Source: Rhodoferax sp.
GTDB lineage: Bacteria; Pseudomonadota; Gammaproteobacteria; Burkholderiales; Burkholderiaceae_C
Length of the DNA stretch: 46,603 nucleotides
Direction of reading: 5' to 3'
Assembly: GCF_025354435.1 (NCBI RefSeq)
Contig: NZ_JANXMU010000043.1
Span: forward strand, 1 to 46,603
Within the stretch, counting starts at the first letter, position 1; each line of letters starts with the position of its first letter. The position numbers were made by a program, and so were the translations under genes. A model generated the notes under the pieces. It was not told where the DNA came from. It saw nothing but the letters and a program-made list of their open reading frames with translations, and searched no databases. This document shows positions 34,062-41,901 of this stretch, piece after piece.

Positions 34062-35333
34062 ATGCATCCTAAAGATTTCCTCGACGAGTGTTCTGAACTC
34101 GTACGCCAAGCCCTCCAATTTGAACACCCTGCCGACTCGGTGGTTTCGCGGTTTTTCCGCGACAACCGGTCGCTGGGCCCACGCGAGCGCGCCACCCTGG
34201 CCGAAACCGTTTACACGGTTTTGCGCAAAAAACTGCTGTTTGACCACTTTTCTCCTTCCGGCAGCGGCTCCAAGCAGCGCCGGCTGGCCATTTTGGGCTT
34301 CCACGGCCCACGCGATTTTCTGTACGGCGCGCTGACCGATCAGGAGAAAACCTGGCTGGAAAACTGCGACCAGGTCAAAACCGAAGACCTGCTGGACCGG
34401 CACCGCCACAACCTGCCCGAGTGGCTGGTGCAGCCGCTGAAAGAGCAGCTCAAAGACGAATTCTGGCCGCTGGTGGACAGCCTGGTCCACGGCGCAGGCC
34501 TGGATTTGCGCGTCAACGCCCTGAACGCCAAGCGCGACGACGTGCAGAAAGAGCTGGCCAAGGTCGGCATTAAATCGGTAGCCACCCCTTACTCGCCCTA
34601 CGGCCTGCGCCTGACCGACAAGCCAGCGCTGACCAAGCTTGATGCCTTCACCCGTGGTGCCATCGAAGTACAAGACGAAGGCTCGCAACTGCTGGCCCTG
34701 CTGCTGGATGCCAAGCGTGGCGAAATGGTGGTGGACTTCTGCGCCGGTGCCGGTGGCAAAACGCTGGCCATCGGTGCGGGTATGCGCAGCACCGGTCGCC
34801 TGTATGCGTTTGACACCTCGGGCCACCGGCTGGACGCGCTCAAGCCCCGGCTGGCGCGCAGTGGCTTATCCAACGTGCACCCTGCCGCCATCGCCCATGA
34901 GCGCGACGACCGCATCAAGCGCCTGACCGGCAAGATCGACCGCGTGCTGGTCGATGCCCCGTGCTCCGGCCTGGGCACCCTGCGCCGCAACCCCGACATG
35001 AAGTGGCGGCAAACCCCCAAGGCGGTGGAAGAGTTGGTGGTCAAGCAAACCGCAATTTTGCAGAGTGCTGCGCGCCTGCTCAAGTCCGGTGGCCGCTTGG
35101 TGTATGCCACTTGCAGCGTGCTGCCCGCGGAAAATGAAGAGATCGCCCTGGCGTTCTCGGCGGCGAATCCTGACTTCACCCCCCTTGAAACCGCCGACAT
35201 CCTGACCCATTTAAAAGTAGAGAACGCGGCCAGCCTGTGCAGCGGCCCGGTCAGTGGCGGCGAGTTTTTGCGCTTGTGGCCGCACCGGCATGGCACGGAT
35301 GGCTTCTTTGCGGCGGTCTGGCAGAAAAAATAA
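34062..35333 (+). CDS. RsmB/NOP-family RNA cytosine-C5 methyltransferase
   Basis: A 423-residue SAM-dependent methyltransferase of the RsmB/NOP2 family that forms 5-methylcytosine in rRNA or tRNA. The N-terminal helical domain (about 1-130) resembles RsmB/NusB-like regions. The SAM motif is VVDFCAGAGGKTLAIGA. The two family cysteines are in VDAPCSGLGTLRRNPD and VYATCSVLPAENEE. ATG 34062 is the natural start; a GACAAT hexamer sits seven bases before it and there is no ribosome site, so a leaderless transcript is possible. Whether the target is the 16S rRNA C967 equivalent is not decidable here. Confidence 0.93.
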   Translation: MHPKDFLDECSELVRQALQFEHPADSVVSRFFRDNRSLGPRERATLAETVYTVLRKKLLFDHFSPSGSGSKQRRLAILGFHGPRDFLYGALTDQEKTWLENCDQVKTEDLLDRHRHNLPEWLVQPLKEQLKDEFWPLVDSLVHGAGLDLRVNALNAKRDDVQKELAKVGIKSVATPYSPYGLRLTDKPALTKLDAFTRGAIEVQDEGSQLLALLLDAKRGEMVVDFCAGAGGKTLAIGAGMRSTGRLYAFDTSGHRLDALKPRLARSGLSNVHPAAIAHERDDRIKRLTGKIDRVLVDAPCSGLGTLRRNPDMKWRQTPKAVEELVVKQTAILQSAARLLKSGGRLVYATCSVLPAENEEIALAFSAANPDFTPLETADILTHLKVENAASLCSGPVSGGEFLRLWPHRHGTDGFFAAVWQKK

Positions 35334-35456
35334 ACGCCCACAGTGTCTGCGGGTAGAGACGGAGCCCTAGGATATTTTGGGGCTCCTGCATACAATAGAA
35401 GGCTGGCCAGCAGACTTTGAGCCGCTAGCCCTATTAGAAACCGAGGCTTTTACCTT

Positions 35457-36671
35457 ATGTTGTTACCCGATTGGGCTGTGTTGAACGCAGCTGTTGACTG
35501 GCTTGCGAATGGTTTGTGGAACCTGTCGTGGTGGGAGATCGTGTTGTACACGCTGGTCACCACCCACATCACCATTGCCAGTGTCACCATCTACCTGCAC
35601 CGCCACCAGGCGCACCGGGCGATGGATCTGCACGCCATTCCCGCCCACTTTTTCCGTTTCTGGCTTTGGCTGGGCACCGGACAGGTCACCAAAGAATGGG
35701 TGTCCATCCATCGCAAGCACCACGCCAAGTGCGAAACCAAGGACGATCCGCACAGCCCTCACGCCCACGGCATTAAAACCGTGTTCTGGACGGGTGCCGA
35801 GCTGTACCGTAAAGAATCCAAGAACCTGGAAACCATTGCCAAGTTCAGCCATGGCTGCCCCAACGACTGGATCGAACGCAACCTGTACACCCGTTTCAGC
35901 TGGCAAGGTGTGGGCCTGATGCTGATTCTGAATCTGGCCATGTTCGGTATTGCAGGCCTGTCGGTCTGGGCCGTGCAGATGATCTGGATTCCCGTCACCG
36001 CCGCCGGCATCATCAACGGTATCGGCCACTATTGGGGTTACCGCAACTTTGAAGCGCCCGATGCCAGCACCAATATTTCGCCCTGGGGCATCCTGATCGG
36101 TGGCGAAGAGTTGCATAACAACCACCACACCTACCCTACGTCGGCCAAGTTCTCGGTCAAGCCTTACGAGTTCGACATGGGCTGGGTCTACATCCGCGCC
36201 CTGGAAAAAGTGGGTCTGGCCAAGGTTAAAAAGACCCCGCCCAAGCTGCAACTGGGTGTCATCAAGCCCGTAGCCGACGAAAAAACATTGGAAGCGCTGA
36301 TCACCAACCGCTATGAAGTCATGGCCGGTTTCGCCCGCGAAATGCGCCAGGCCTGCAAAGCCGAGTTGGAAGCTCTCAAGGCCCGCCAAGGTGATGTGTC
36401 GGCCCTGCAAGCCGCCAAGCGCTGGATGCACCGCGATGCCGAAAAAGTGCCCGCTGCTGCCCAACCGCACCTGGACCAGGCCCGCGCCGCCCACCCCGTG
36501 CTCGACAAGATGGTGGTGATGCGCGAAGAATTGCGCCAGATGTGGCTCAACACCTCGCAGTCGCGTGAACAGCTCACGGTCGACCTGCAAGCCTGGTGCC
36601 ACCGCGCCGAAAGCAGCGGCATCAAAGCCCTGCAAGACTTCTCGATGAAGTTGCGCGCCGCCCACGCCTGA
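35457..36671 (+). CDS. Fatty acid (acyl-CoA-type) desaturase with C-terminal extension
   Basis: A 404-residue membrane di-iron desaturase introducing a double bond into fatty-acyl chains. The histidine boxes are HRHQAH (48-53), HRKHH (85-89) and HNNHH (220-224). Membrane segments lie before and between them (about 26-46, 62-78, 155-185). Residues from about 280 to the end form a charged helical extension of roughly 120 residues (FAREMRQACKAELEALKA to the end) not needed in minimal desaturases. A long terminator follows. It stands alone between the methyltransferase and the convergent CBS gene. Confidence 0.92.
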   Translation: MLLPDWAVLNAAVDWLANGLWNLSWWEIVLYTLVTTHITIASVTIYLHRHQAHRAMDLHAIPAHFFRFWLWLGTGQVTKEWVSIHRKHHAKCETKDDPHSPHAHGIKTVFWTGAELYRKESKNLETIAKFSHGCPNDWIERNLYTRFSWQGVGLMLILNLAMFGIAGLSVWAVQMIWIPVTAAGIINGIGHYWGYRNFEAPDASTNISPWGILIGGEELHNNHHTYPTSAKFSVKPYEFDMGWVYIRALEKVGLAKVKKTPPKLQLGVIKPVADEKTLEALITNRYEVMAGFAREMRQACKAELEALKARQGDVSALQAAKRWMHRDAEKVPAAAQPHLDQARAAHPVLDKMVVMREELRQMWLNTSQSREQLTVDLQAWCHRAESSGIKALQDFSMKLRAAHA

Positions 36672-36686
36672 TCGCGTTCACCGCTC

Positions 36687-36730
36687 CCAGACAGCAAAAA
36701 GCCTGCTACTGCGGGCTTTTTGCTGTCTGG
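36687..36730. terminator. Long bidirectional terminator
   Basis: Perfect 17-bp arms CCAGACAGCAAAAAGCC (36687-36703) and GGCTTTTTGCTGTCTGG (36714-36730) around a 10-base loop, with A/T runs inside the stem. It lies between the desaturase stop and the stop of the convergent CBS-domain gene. Confidence 0.85.
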
Positions 36731-36731
36731 G

Positions 36732-37391
36732 TCAGCCCCACACGTCCAAGGGCGGGTCGTTGGCCACGGAGCGCAGGATGTCGGTACGCGAGACAAAACC
36801 TGTGAGCGTGCCGTTGTCGTCCACCACCGGCAGGCCGGGCAGATGGGTGTCTAGCAGCACCTGGGCGACGCGGCGGATGTCGGTGTCCGCGGTGACACTG
36901 GCCACCGGTGTCCACATCACGCTGGCCACGGGCAGGGCCATGCGGTCGGCCCAGTCAGTGGCACTGGGGCTTTCCAGCGTGGGGTAGATGTCGGTCCGCA
37001 GCAGCAACCCGACCAATTGGCCTTTTGCGTCCAGTACCGGCACCTGGCCGACACGGTGGCGGGCCAGCAAGACGGCGGCTATGGATAGCGGCACATTGGT
37101 GCGCACCGTGACTGCGGGTTGTGTCATCAGCAAGCCCACTTTGTCCAGCGGCTGGCGCGGGGTGTCGGGTTGGCTGACCTGGGTGTAGGCGGCGACAGCC
37201 GTGGCGGGCAGAAGAGCTTTGGGATGGTGTGTTTCGGCCTCAAACGTGGGTACGGAGAACTCGGGCTCCAGCACCAGATCGTTCGCTTCGATGGGGTGCA
37301 GCCGTGCGACGGCATTCACCTTGTCGATATGGCGCAACTGCTCTACCGTGCCGGTGAACACCCGCCCTGTAATTCCATAAACCGAAAACAT
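36732..37391 (-). CDS. Protein with two CBS domains
   Basis: A 219-residue cytoplasmic protein. The N-terminal 80 residues have no recognised motif. A CBS pair follows (about 88-145 and 155-212), with typical strands VGQVPVLDAKGQLVGLLLRT and LPGLPVVDDNGTLTGFVSRT. CBS pairs bind adenosyl nucleotides and act as energy sensors. No enzymatic or transporter domain is attached, so it may be a free-standing regulator. A good ribosome site GAGGAGG precedes ATG 37391. The gene lies 43 bases after the secreted-protein gene on the same strand, so co-transcription is possible. Confidence 0.88.
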   Translation of the reverse strand: MFSVYGITGRVFTGTVEQLRHIDKVNAVARLHPIEANDLVLEPEFSVPTFEAETHHPKALLPATAVAAYTQVSQPDTPRQPLDKVGLLMTQPAVTVRTNVPLSIAAVLLARHRVGQVPVLDAKGQLVGLLLRTDIYPTLESPSATDWADRMALPVASVMWTPVASVTADTDIRRVAQVLLDTHLPGLPVVDDNGTLTGFVSRTDILRSVANDPPLDVWG

Positions 37392-37434
37392 GGATCAAGT
37401 CCTCCTCTGCTGGTGCAAAGTACCACATTGCGGA

Positions 37435-38100
37435 TTATTCGTCTGCGGGCACACACACCGACTGCGCCACCGCCACCACCCGCGCACTGGCATCCTCCAC
37501 CCAGCCGATCACCCGCAGGCGGGCGGCTTGGGCGCCTGCGGGAACGCTCAAGGGGCGGATTTCTGCGTGTTCACCGGGCGCACTCCAGTCCAGCACCAAG
37601 GTATTGCGCACCAGATTGCGTTCTATCGCCGTGCCGTCGGCTCCGGCCGGAATGGTCTCCACCAGCGCCAGCCAGGCGGTGAGCGGGCCGTAAACGGCAT
37701 CTGTAGCGGCTTGCAAGGCGATGGAGGTGCCGATGTAGCCGCCCAGCGCCGGGCCACGGGCCACGCGCAATGGCAGAAGTGTGGTGGGCAGCGGGGTGGT
37801 GGGGGCCATCGCCCGTCCTATGGCTTGCAAGCGGTCCAGCCCGTCCTGGCGGGCTGCTGCCGACAAGGGCGCATCGTCGCCACCTGCTCCCGGCACGATC
37901 CAGTCCAGGGCCACTGCACCGGGGCGGGGCAGTGCGGCATGCGCATCGGTCCAGCAGGCTTCGCAATCGGCACTGATGAAGCGCTCCAGCAAAGCCGTGG
38001 GCGCAGCCTGCCCTTCGCTGGAGCAGGATGCCTGGGCCAGGGCTGCCTGGTGGAGCGCCAGCAGCAGGGCGGCGGCTGCAAGGGCGAGGGGTCGTTTCAT
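37435..38100 (-). CDS. Secreted protein with CxxC motif (thioredoxin-fold-like)
   Basis: A 221-residue exported protein with signal peptide (cleavage near ALAQA, about 22-24). Just after it, LLERFISADCEACWTDAHA resembles the CxxC end of a first thioredoxin-like strand, as in DUF1223-type proteins. A C-terminal cysteine is in VAQSVCVPADE. The family is not certain. A periplasmic redox or binding role is possible. AGGAAC lies before ATG 38100. It is divergent from uvrD with only 20 bases between the start codons, so each promoter must lie in or next to the other's coding sequence. Confidence 0.75.
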   Translation of the reverse strand: MKRPLALAAAALLLALHQAALAQASCSSEGQAAPTALLERFISADCEACWTDAHAALPRPGAVALDWIVPGAGGDDAPLSAAARQDGLDRLQAIGRAMAPTTPLPTTLLPLRVARGPALGGYIGTSIALQAATDAVYGPLTAWLALVETIPAGADGTAIERNLVRNTLVLDWSAPGEHAEIRPLSVPAGAQAARLRVIGWVEDASARVVAVAQSVCVPADE

Positions 38101-38120
38101 GGGGTTCCTACAATCGGCCT

Positions 38121-40511
38121 ATGTTCTCAGTAAATACTAACTTGCCCACCGATAATGCGCCGCTCCTCCATAACCTTAACCCCGAGCAGTTGGCGGCTGT
38201 TACCCTGCCCACCGGTCACGCGCTGATTCTGGCCGGGGCCGGTTCCGGCAAGACCCGGGTGCTCACCACCCGCATCGCCTGGCTGCTGCAAACCGGGCGC
38301 GTCACCCCCGGCGGCATCCTGGCAGTCACCTTCACCAACAAGGCCGCCAAAGAGATGGTGCTGCGCCTGGGCACCATGCTGCCCATCAACGTGCGCGGCA
38401 TGTGGATTGGCACCTTCCACGGCCTGTGCAACCGCCTGCTGCGTGCGCACTACAAGCTGGCGAACTTGCCGCAGAGCTTCCAAATACTAGACACCCAGGA
38501 CCAACTCAGCGCCATCAAACGCTTGATGAAGCAATTCAATATAGACGACCAACAGTACCCTGCCAAGCAAACCCAATGGTTTATTGGCAACTGCAAGGAA
38601 GAAGGCCTGCGCCCCGATGCGGTGGAGAGCCACGACCCGCAAACCCGCAAAAAAATCGAAATCTACGCCCTGTACGAAGAGCAGTGCCAGCGCGAAGGCG
38701 TGGTCGATTTTGGCGAGCTGATGCTGCGCAGCTACGAGCTGCTGCGCGACAACGACTCGATCCGCGAGCACTACCAGCGCCGTTTTCGCCACATCCTGAT
38801 CGACGAGTTCCAGGACACCAACAAGCTCCAGTACGCCTGGATCAAGATGCTCAGCGGCCACGGCCCCAAGGACCTGGCCGCAGGCATGGCCATGCCCGGC
38901 GGCAGCGTGCTGGCGGTGGGCGACGACGACCAGAGCATCTACGCCTTCCGCGGCGCGCGGGTAGGCAACATGGCCGACTTTGTACGTGAATTTGGCGTGA
39001 CCCAGCAGATCAAGCTCGAGCAAAACTACCGCAGCTTCAGCAACATCCTGGACTCGGCCAACCGGCTCATCAGCCACAACAGCAATCGCCTGGGCAAAGA
39101 CCTGCGTACCACCCAAGGCCCCGGCGAGCCGGTGCGGGTGGTGGAGAACCCGCGCGATCTGGACGAAGCCCAGTGGATCGTGGACGAGGTCAAGCAGCTG
39201 GTGCGCGACGGCATGTCGCGCCAGGAAATCGCCGTGCTGTACCGCAGCAACGCCCAAAGCCGGGTGATCGAAACCGCACTGTTCAACGCCGCCATCCCTT
39301 ACCGCGTGTTCGGTGGCCTGCGCTTTTTTGAACGGGCCGAAATCAAGCACGCGCTGGCCTACCTGCGCCTGCTGGAAAACGCCAACGACGACACCAGTTT
39401 TCTGCGCGTGGTCAACTTCCCGCCGCGTGGTATCGGCGCGCGCAGCCTGGAGATTTTGCAAGATGCTGCCCGTGCCAGCGGCTGCTCCCTGCACGATGCC
39501 GTCAGCATCATCCCCGGTAAAGCCGGGGCCAACTTCGGTGCCTTTGTAGCCAAGCTGGACGTGCTGCGTGAGCAGACCGAAGGCCGCACTTTGCGCGAAA
39601 TCATCGACCTGGTGCTGGCCCACAGCGGCTTGCTGGCCCACTTCAAGGCCGACCGCGAGGGTGAAGACCGGGTGGAGAATTTGGAGGAGTTGGTCAACGC
39701 CGCCGAAAGCTTCGTCTCCCAGCAAGGATTTGGCCGCGATGCCGTGGCCCTGCCGCTGGACGAGCTTAGCCAATCCCCCGCCAGCCAGGGTCTGGACCCC
39801 AATGCACCCGCTGCCGATGGCTTTATCGACCAAGACAGCGGTGAAACCTTGTCGCCCTTGGCCGCCTTCCTGACCCATGCGGCACTGGAAGCCGGGGACA
39901 ACCAGGCCAAGGCCGGGCAAGACGCGGTACAGCTCATGACGGTCCATTCCTCCAAGGGTCTGGAATTCGATGCCGTCTTTGTCGGTGGCATGGAAGAAGG
40001 CCTGTTTCCCCACGAAAACTCGCTCAGCGACCGCCAGGGCCTGGAGGAAGAGCGTCGCCTGATGTACGTGGCCATCACCCGCGCCCGCCAGCGCCTGTAC
40101 CTCAGCTTTTCGCAAAGCCGCCTGCTGCACGGCCAGACCCGCTACAACCCGCGCAGCCGCTTCTTCGACGAGCTGCCCGAATCGGCGTTGAAATGGATCA
40201 CCTCCAAGTCCTCGGCGTATGGATCTGGCTATGCTTTTAAATCCATAGCTGGTAGCGCAGGTGGATACAGCGCTGGAGGCCGATTTAATAAAGAAGATGC
40301 CCCCTTTGCCAGTCCGCCCGTACCGCCGCAAAAAGCCGCCCCCAGCCACGGCCTGCGCGTGGGCATGCAGGTGTTTCACACCAAGTTCGGCGAGGGCAAG
40401 GTGAATCTGCTGGAAGGCAGCGGCGACGATGCCCGTGCGCAAATCAACTTCCCGCGCCACGGCGTGAAGTGGCTGGCGCTGAGCGTAGCCAAACTCACTC
40501 CGGTGCCCTGA
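38121..40511 (+). CDS. uvrD: UvrD/PcrA-type ATP-dependent DNA helicase II
   Basis: A 796-residue superfamily 1 3'-5' helicase for nucleotide excision and mismatch repair. Walker A GAGSGKT is at 39-45, the family motif LIDEFQDTNKLQYAW contains Walker B, and VGDDDQSIYAFRGA, VLYRSNAQSR and TVHSSKGLEFDAVFVGG are present. The C-terminal UvrD tail ends with a Tudor-like segment (VGMQVFHTKFGEGKV). Residues about 703-725 (GYAFKSIAGSAGGYSAGG) are encoded by a repeat-like DNA segment, R10. A TACAAT hexamer lies six bases before the ATG with no ribosome site, compatible with leaderless translation. Confidence 0.96.
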   Translation: MFSVNTNLPTDNAPLLHNLNPEQLAAVTLPTGHALILAGAGSGKTRVLTTRIAWLLQTGRVTPGGILAVTFTNKAAKEMVLRLGTMLPINVRGMWIGTFHGLCNRLLRAHYKLANLPQSFQILDTQDQLSAIKRLMKQFNIDDQQYPAKQTQWFIGNCKEEGLRPDAVESHDPQTRKKIEIYALYEEQCQREGVVDFGELMLRSYELLRDNDSIREHYQRRFRHILIDEFQDTNKLQYAWIKMLSGHGPKDLAAGMAMPGGSVLAVGDDDQSIYAFRGARVGNMADFVREFGVTQQIKLEQNYRSFSNILDSANRLISHNSNRLGKDLRTTQGPGEPVRVVENPRDLDEAQWIVDEVKQLVRDGMSRQEIAVLYRSNAQSRVIETALFNAAIPYRVFGGLRFFERAEIKHALAYLRLLENANDDTSFLRVVNFPPRGIGARSLEILQDAARASGCSLHDAVSIIPGKAGANFGAFVAKLDVLREQTEGRTLREIIDLVLAHSGLLAHFKADREGEDRVENLEELVNAAESFVSQQGFGRDAVALPLDELSQSPASQGLDPNAPAADGFIDQDSGETLSPLAAFLTHAALEAGDNQAKAGQDAVQLMTVHSSKGLEFDAVFVGGMEEGLFPHENSLSDRQGLEEERRLMYVAITRARQRLYLSFSQSRLLHGQTRYNPRSRFFDELPESALKWITSKSSAYGSGYAFKSIAGSAGGYSAGGRFNKEDAPFASPPVPPQKAAPSHGLRVGMQVFHTKFGEGKVNLLEGSGDDARAQINFPRHGVKWLALSVAKLTPVP
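40228..40293 (+). repeat. Repeat-like segment R10 inside uvrD
   Basis: Reads GCTATGCTTTTAAATCCATA, GCTGGTAGCGCAGG, TACAGCGCTGGAGGCCGATT, TAATAAAG. Element order matches the intergenic copies, and GCGCTGGAGGCCGATTT is nearly the repeat consensus. It is read through in frame in the variable C-terminal linker of the helicase. Confidence 0.65.
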
Positions 40512-40547
40512 AACGCTTGTCTTCATAGCGTCACACAAGGCGCGCAG

Positions 40548-40582
40548 CATGGCGGGCACCAACCCCCAAGGAGCCCGCCATG
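40548..40582 (+). promoter_or_regulatory. Hairpin enclosing ribosome site and start codon
   Basis: CATGGCGGGC (40548-40557) and GCCCGCCATG (40573-40582) form a perfect 10-bp stem. The 15-base loop carries the Shine-Dalgarno AAGGAG (40568-40573, last base in the stem), and the right arm ends in the ATG of the 81-residue gene. The stem would hide the start codon and suggests translational control. Confidence 0.5.
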
Positions 40583-40825
40583 ACAGACCTGAAAGAATTC
40601 CACGTCGGCGACTGTGTCGTCTCGCTGTTTGCCAAGCCCATGATTGACGGCACCTGGTTGGCGCGGGTCGGCATTGCGCAGCACTACGGCATGCCCATCC
40701 CCAGCCAGCGCGTATTCAGCTTCGACAACCCGTTTGTGTCGGAAGACAACGCCCTGGCCCATGCGCGGGAGCAAGGCCTGCGCATTGCGCGCGACCCGGT
40801 GGCGTTTTTGCAGATGGGCATGTGA
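40580..40825 (+). CDS. Small protein of unknown function
   Basis: An 81-residue soluble protein (opening MTDLKEFHVGDCVVSLFAKP), acidic-to-neutral, without signal peptide or membrane segment. The fold may be a small alpha/beta unit (VVSLFAKPMIDGTWLARVGI, then FSFDNPFVSEDNALAHAREQ). I do not recognise a family. AAGGAG lies seven bases before ATG 40580, but both are within a hairpin with uvrD-distal sequence. A terminator follows at 40837. Codon use resembles the neighbours, supporting a real gene. Confidence 0.7.
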   Translation: MTDLKEFHVGDCVVSLFAKPMIDGTWLARVGIAQHYGMPIPSQRVFSFDNPFVSEDNALAHAREQGLRIARDPVAFLQMGM

Positions 40826-40836
40826 AACCTGGTGGC

Positions 40837-40858
40837 AGCCGCTGGGGCGGCTTTTTTT
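40837..40858 (+). terminator. Rho-independent terminator
   Basis: AGCCGC (40837-40842), a TGGG loop and GCGGCT (40847-40852) are followed by a run of T to 40858. It ends the 81-residue gene just before the ars operon. Confidence 0.85.
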
Positions 40859-40866
40859 ACCTCAAC

Positions 40867-40886
40867 ATTTCAACTATCATTGAAAT
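40867..40886. promoter_or_regulatory. Candidate ArsR operator abutting arsR
   Basis: ATTTCAA (40867-40873) and TTGAAAT (40880-40886) form a perfect inverted repeat with six bases between. The site touches the arsR start codon and contains TATCAT (40875-40880), a -10-like hexamer six bases before the ATG. This fits self-repression of the ars operon by ArsR. Confidence 0.65.
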
Positions 40887-41222
40887 ATGAAAACAATTCC
40901 GCTGGAAGAACCTGCCGCCGTCCGTTCCCTGCTGGCCCTGGCCCAGGTGCAGCGCTTGCGTGCGTTCCGGGCGCTGGTGGTGGCCGGGGCCAAGGGTCTG
41001 ACCCCGGGCACGATGGCCGAGCGGCTGGGCGTGGCCCCCAGCGCGCTGTCGTTCCACCTCAAGGAGCTGGCCCATGCCGGCATGGTCAGCAGCGAGCCGC
41101 GTGGCCGCAACCTGATCTACCGCGCCAACTTCGACCAGATGAACGCGCTGCTGGGCTACCTGACCGAGCACTGTTGCCAGGGCGAAGCCTGCGCGGTGGA
41201 GGCCGTCTGTGCCGTCTGCTAA
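40887..41222 (+). CDS. arsR: ArsR-family arsenic-responsive repressor
   Basis: A 111-residue winged-helix repressor. The HTH is around residues 38-62 (LTPGTMAERLGVAPSALSFH then LKELAHAGMV). C-terminal cysteines C96, C97 and C102 (EHCCQGEAC) match the As(III) site arrangement of Acidithiobacillus ferrooxidans ArsR, with further C108 and C111. The operator abuts the ATG, leaving no ribosome site, so the message is probably leaderless. It leads the arsR-aquaporin-arsC-arsH operon, overlapping the next gene by 14 bases. Confidence 0.93.
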   Translation: MKTIPLEEPAAVRSLLALAQVQRLRAFRALVVAGAKGLTPGTMAERLGVAPSALSFHLKELAHAGMVSSEPRGRNLIYRANFDQMNALLGYLTEHCCQGEACAVEAVCAVC

Positions 41223-41901
41223 ACCCCGGATTTTTCAGCAGCTGTTGGCCGAATGCCTGGGCACGGCCGGGCTACTGTGTGCGGTGATTGGCTCGGGCGT
41301 GATGGCCGAGCGCCTGGCGGGTGGCAACCCGGCCGTGGCGCTGCTGGCCAACACGCTGGTGACCGTATGGGCTTTGTACGTCTTGATTGAAATGCTAGGC
41401 CCCGTGAGCGGCGCGCACTTCAACCCGCTGGTCACGCTAGTTGCATGGTCAAAAGGGCAGCTAGCGCATACAAGACCTGCACAGGTAGCTCTGTTTTTTA
41501 TAGTATTCCAGCTGCTGGGTGCGGTACTCGGTGCCTGGCTGGCACACGCCATGTTCGGCCTGCCCATCCTGCAAACCAGCGCCCAACTGCGGACGGGCAG
41601 CGGCCAGTGGATCGCCGAGGCGGTGGCCACAGCCGGGCTGGTGCTGGTCATCCTGCGCGCCCCGGCGGGCAAGGCCAGCGTGTTGGTGGCCTGCTACATC
41701 GGCGCGGCCTACTGGTGCACGGCCAGCACCAGTTTTGCCAACCCCGCCGCCGTGCTGGGCCGCATGCTGAGCGACAGTTTTGCGGGTATCGCCCCGGCCA
41801 GTGCGCCCGGCTTTGTGCTGGCGCAGTGCGCAGGCGCGCTGGTTGGTCTGGGGCTGGCCCGCTTGTTTGAAACCACCCCCTCCTTAGAAAGCACGCCATG
41901 A
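41209..41901 (+). CDS. Aquaporin-family channel of the ars operon (AqpS-like)
   Basis: A 230-residue major intrinsic protein with about six membrane helices and two half-helix loops, HFNPLVT (NPL instead of NPA) and FANPAAV. The gene order arsR-aqp-arsC-arsH equals that of Sinorhizobium meliloti, where AqpS releases arsenite made by ArsC in place of an ArsB pump. A similar role is inferred. The start is GTG 41209, overlapping arsR; the TGA overlaps the arsC ATG. Residues about 79-100, between the first NPx loop and the next helix, are encoded by repeat-like DNA (R11). Confidence 0.9.
   Translation: MPSAKPRIFQQLLAECLGTAGLLCAVIGSGVMAERLAGGNPAVALLANTLVTVWALYVLIEMLGPVSGAHFNPLVTLVAWSKGQLAHTRPAQVALFFIVFQLLGAVLGAWLAHAMFGLPILQTSAQLRTGSGQWIAEAVATAGLVLVILRAPAGKASVLVACYIGAAYWCTASTSFANPAAVLGRMLSDSFAGIAPASAPGFVLAQCAGALVGLGLARLFETTPSLESTP
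41445..41508 (-). repeat. Repeat-like segment R11 inside the aquaporin gene
   Basis: On the minus strand it reads ACTATAAAAAACAGAGCTAC, CTGTGCAGGTCTTG, TATGCGCTAGCTGCCC, TTTTGACC. The order AAAAA, AGCTAC, TATGCGCTAG, GCC, TTTT matches the intergenic copies. It lies antisense to the gene and is read through in frame. Confidence 0.55.

Noticed and set aside
38487-40562. Long open frame opposite uvrD
   Set aside because: Same reasoning: composition-driven shadow of a helicase gene, no motif and no start signal.
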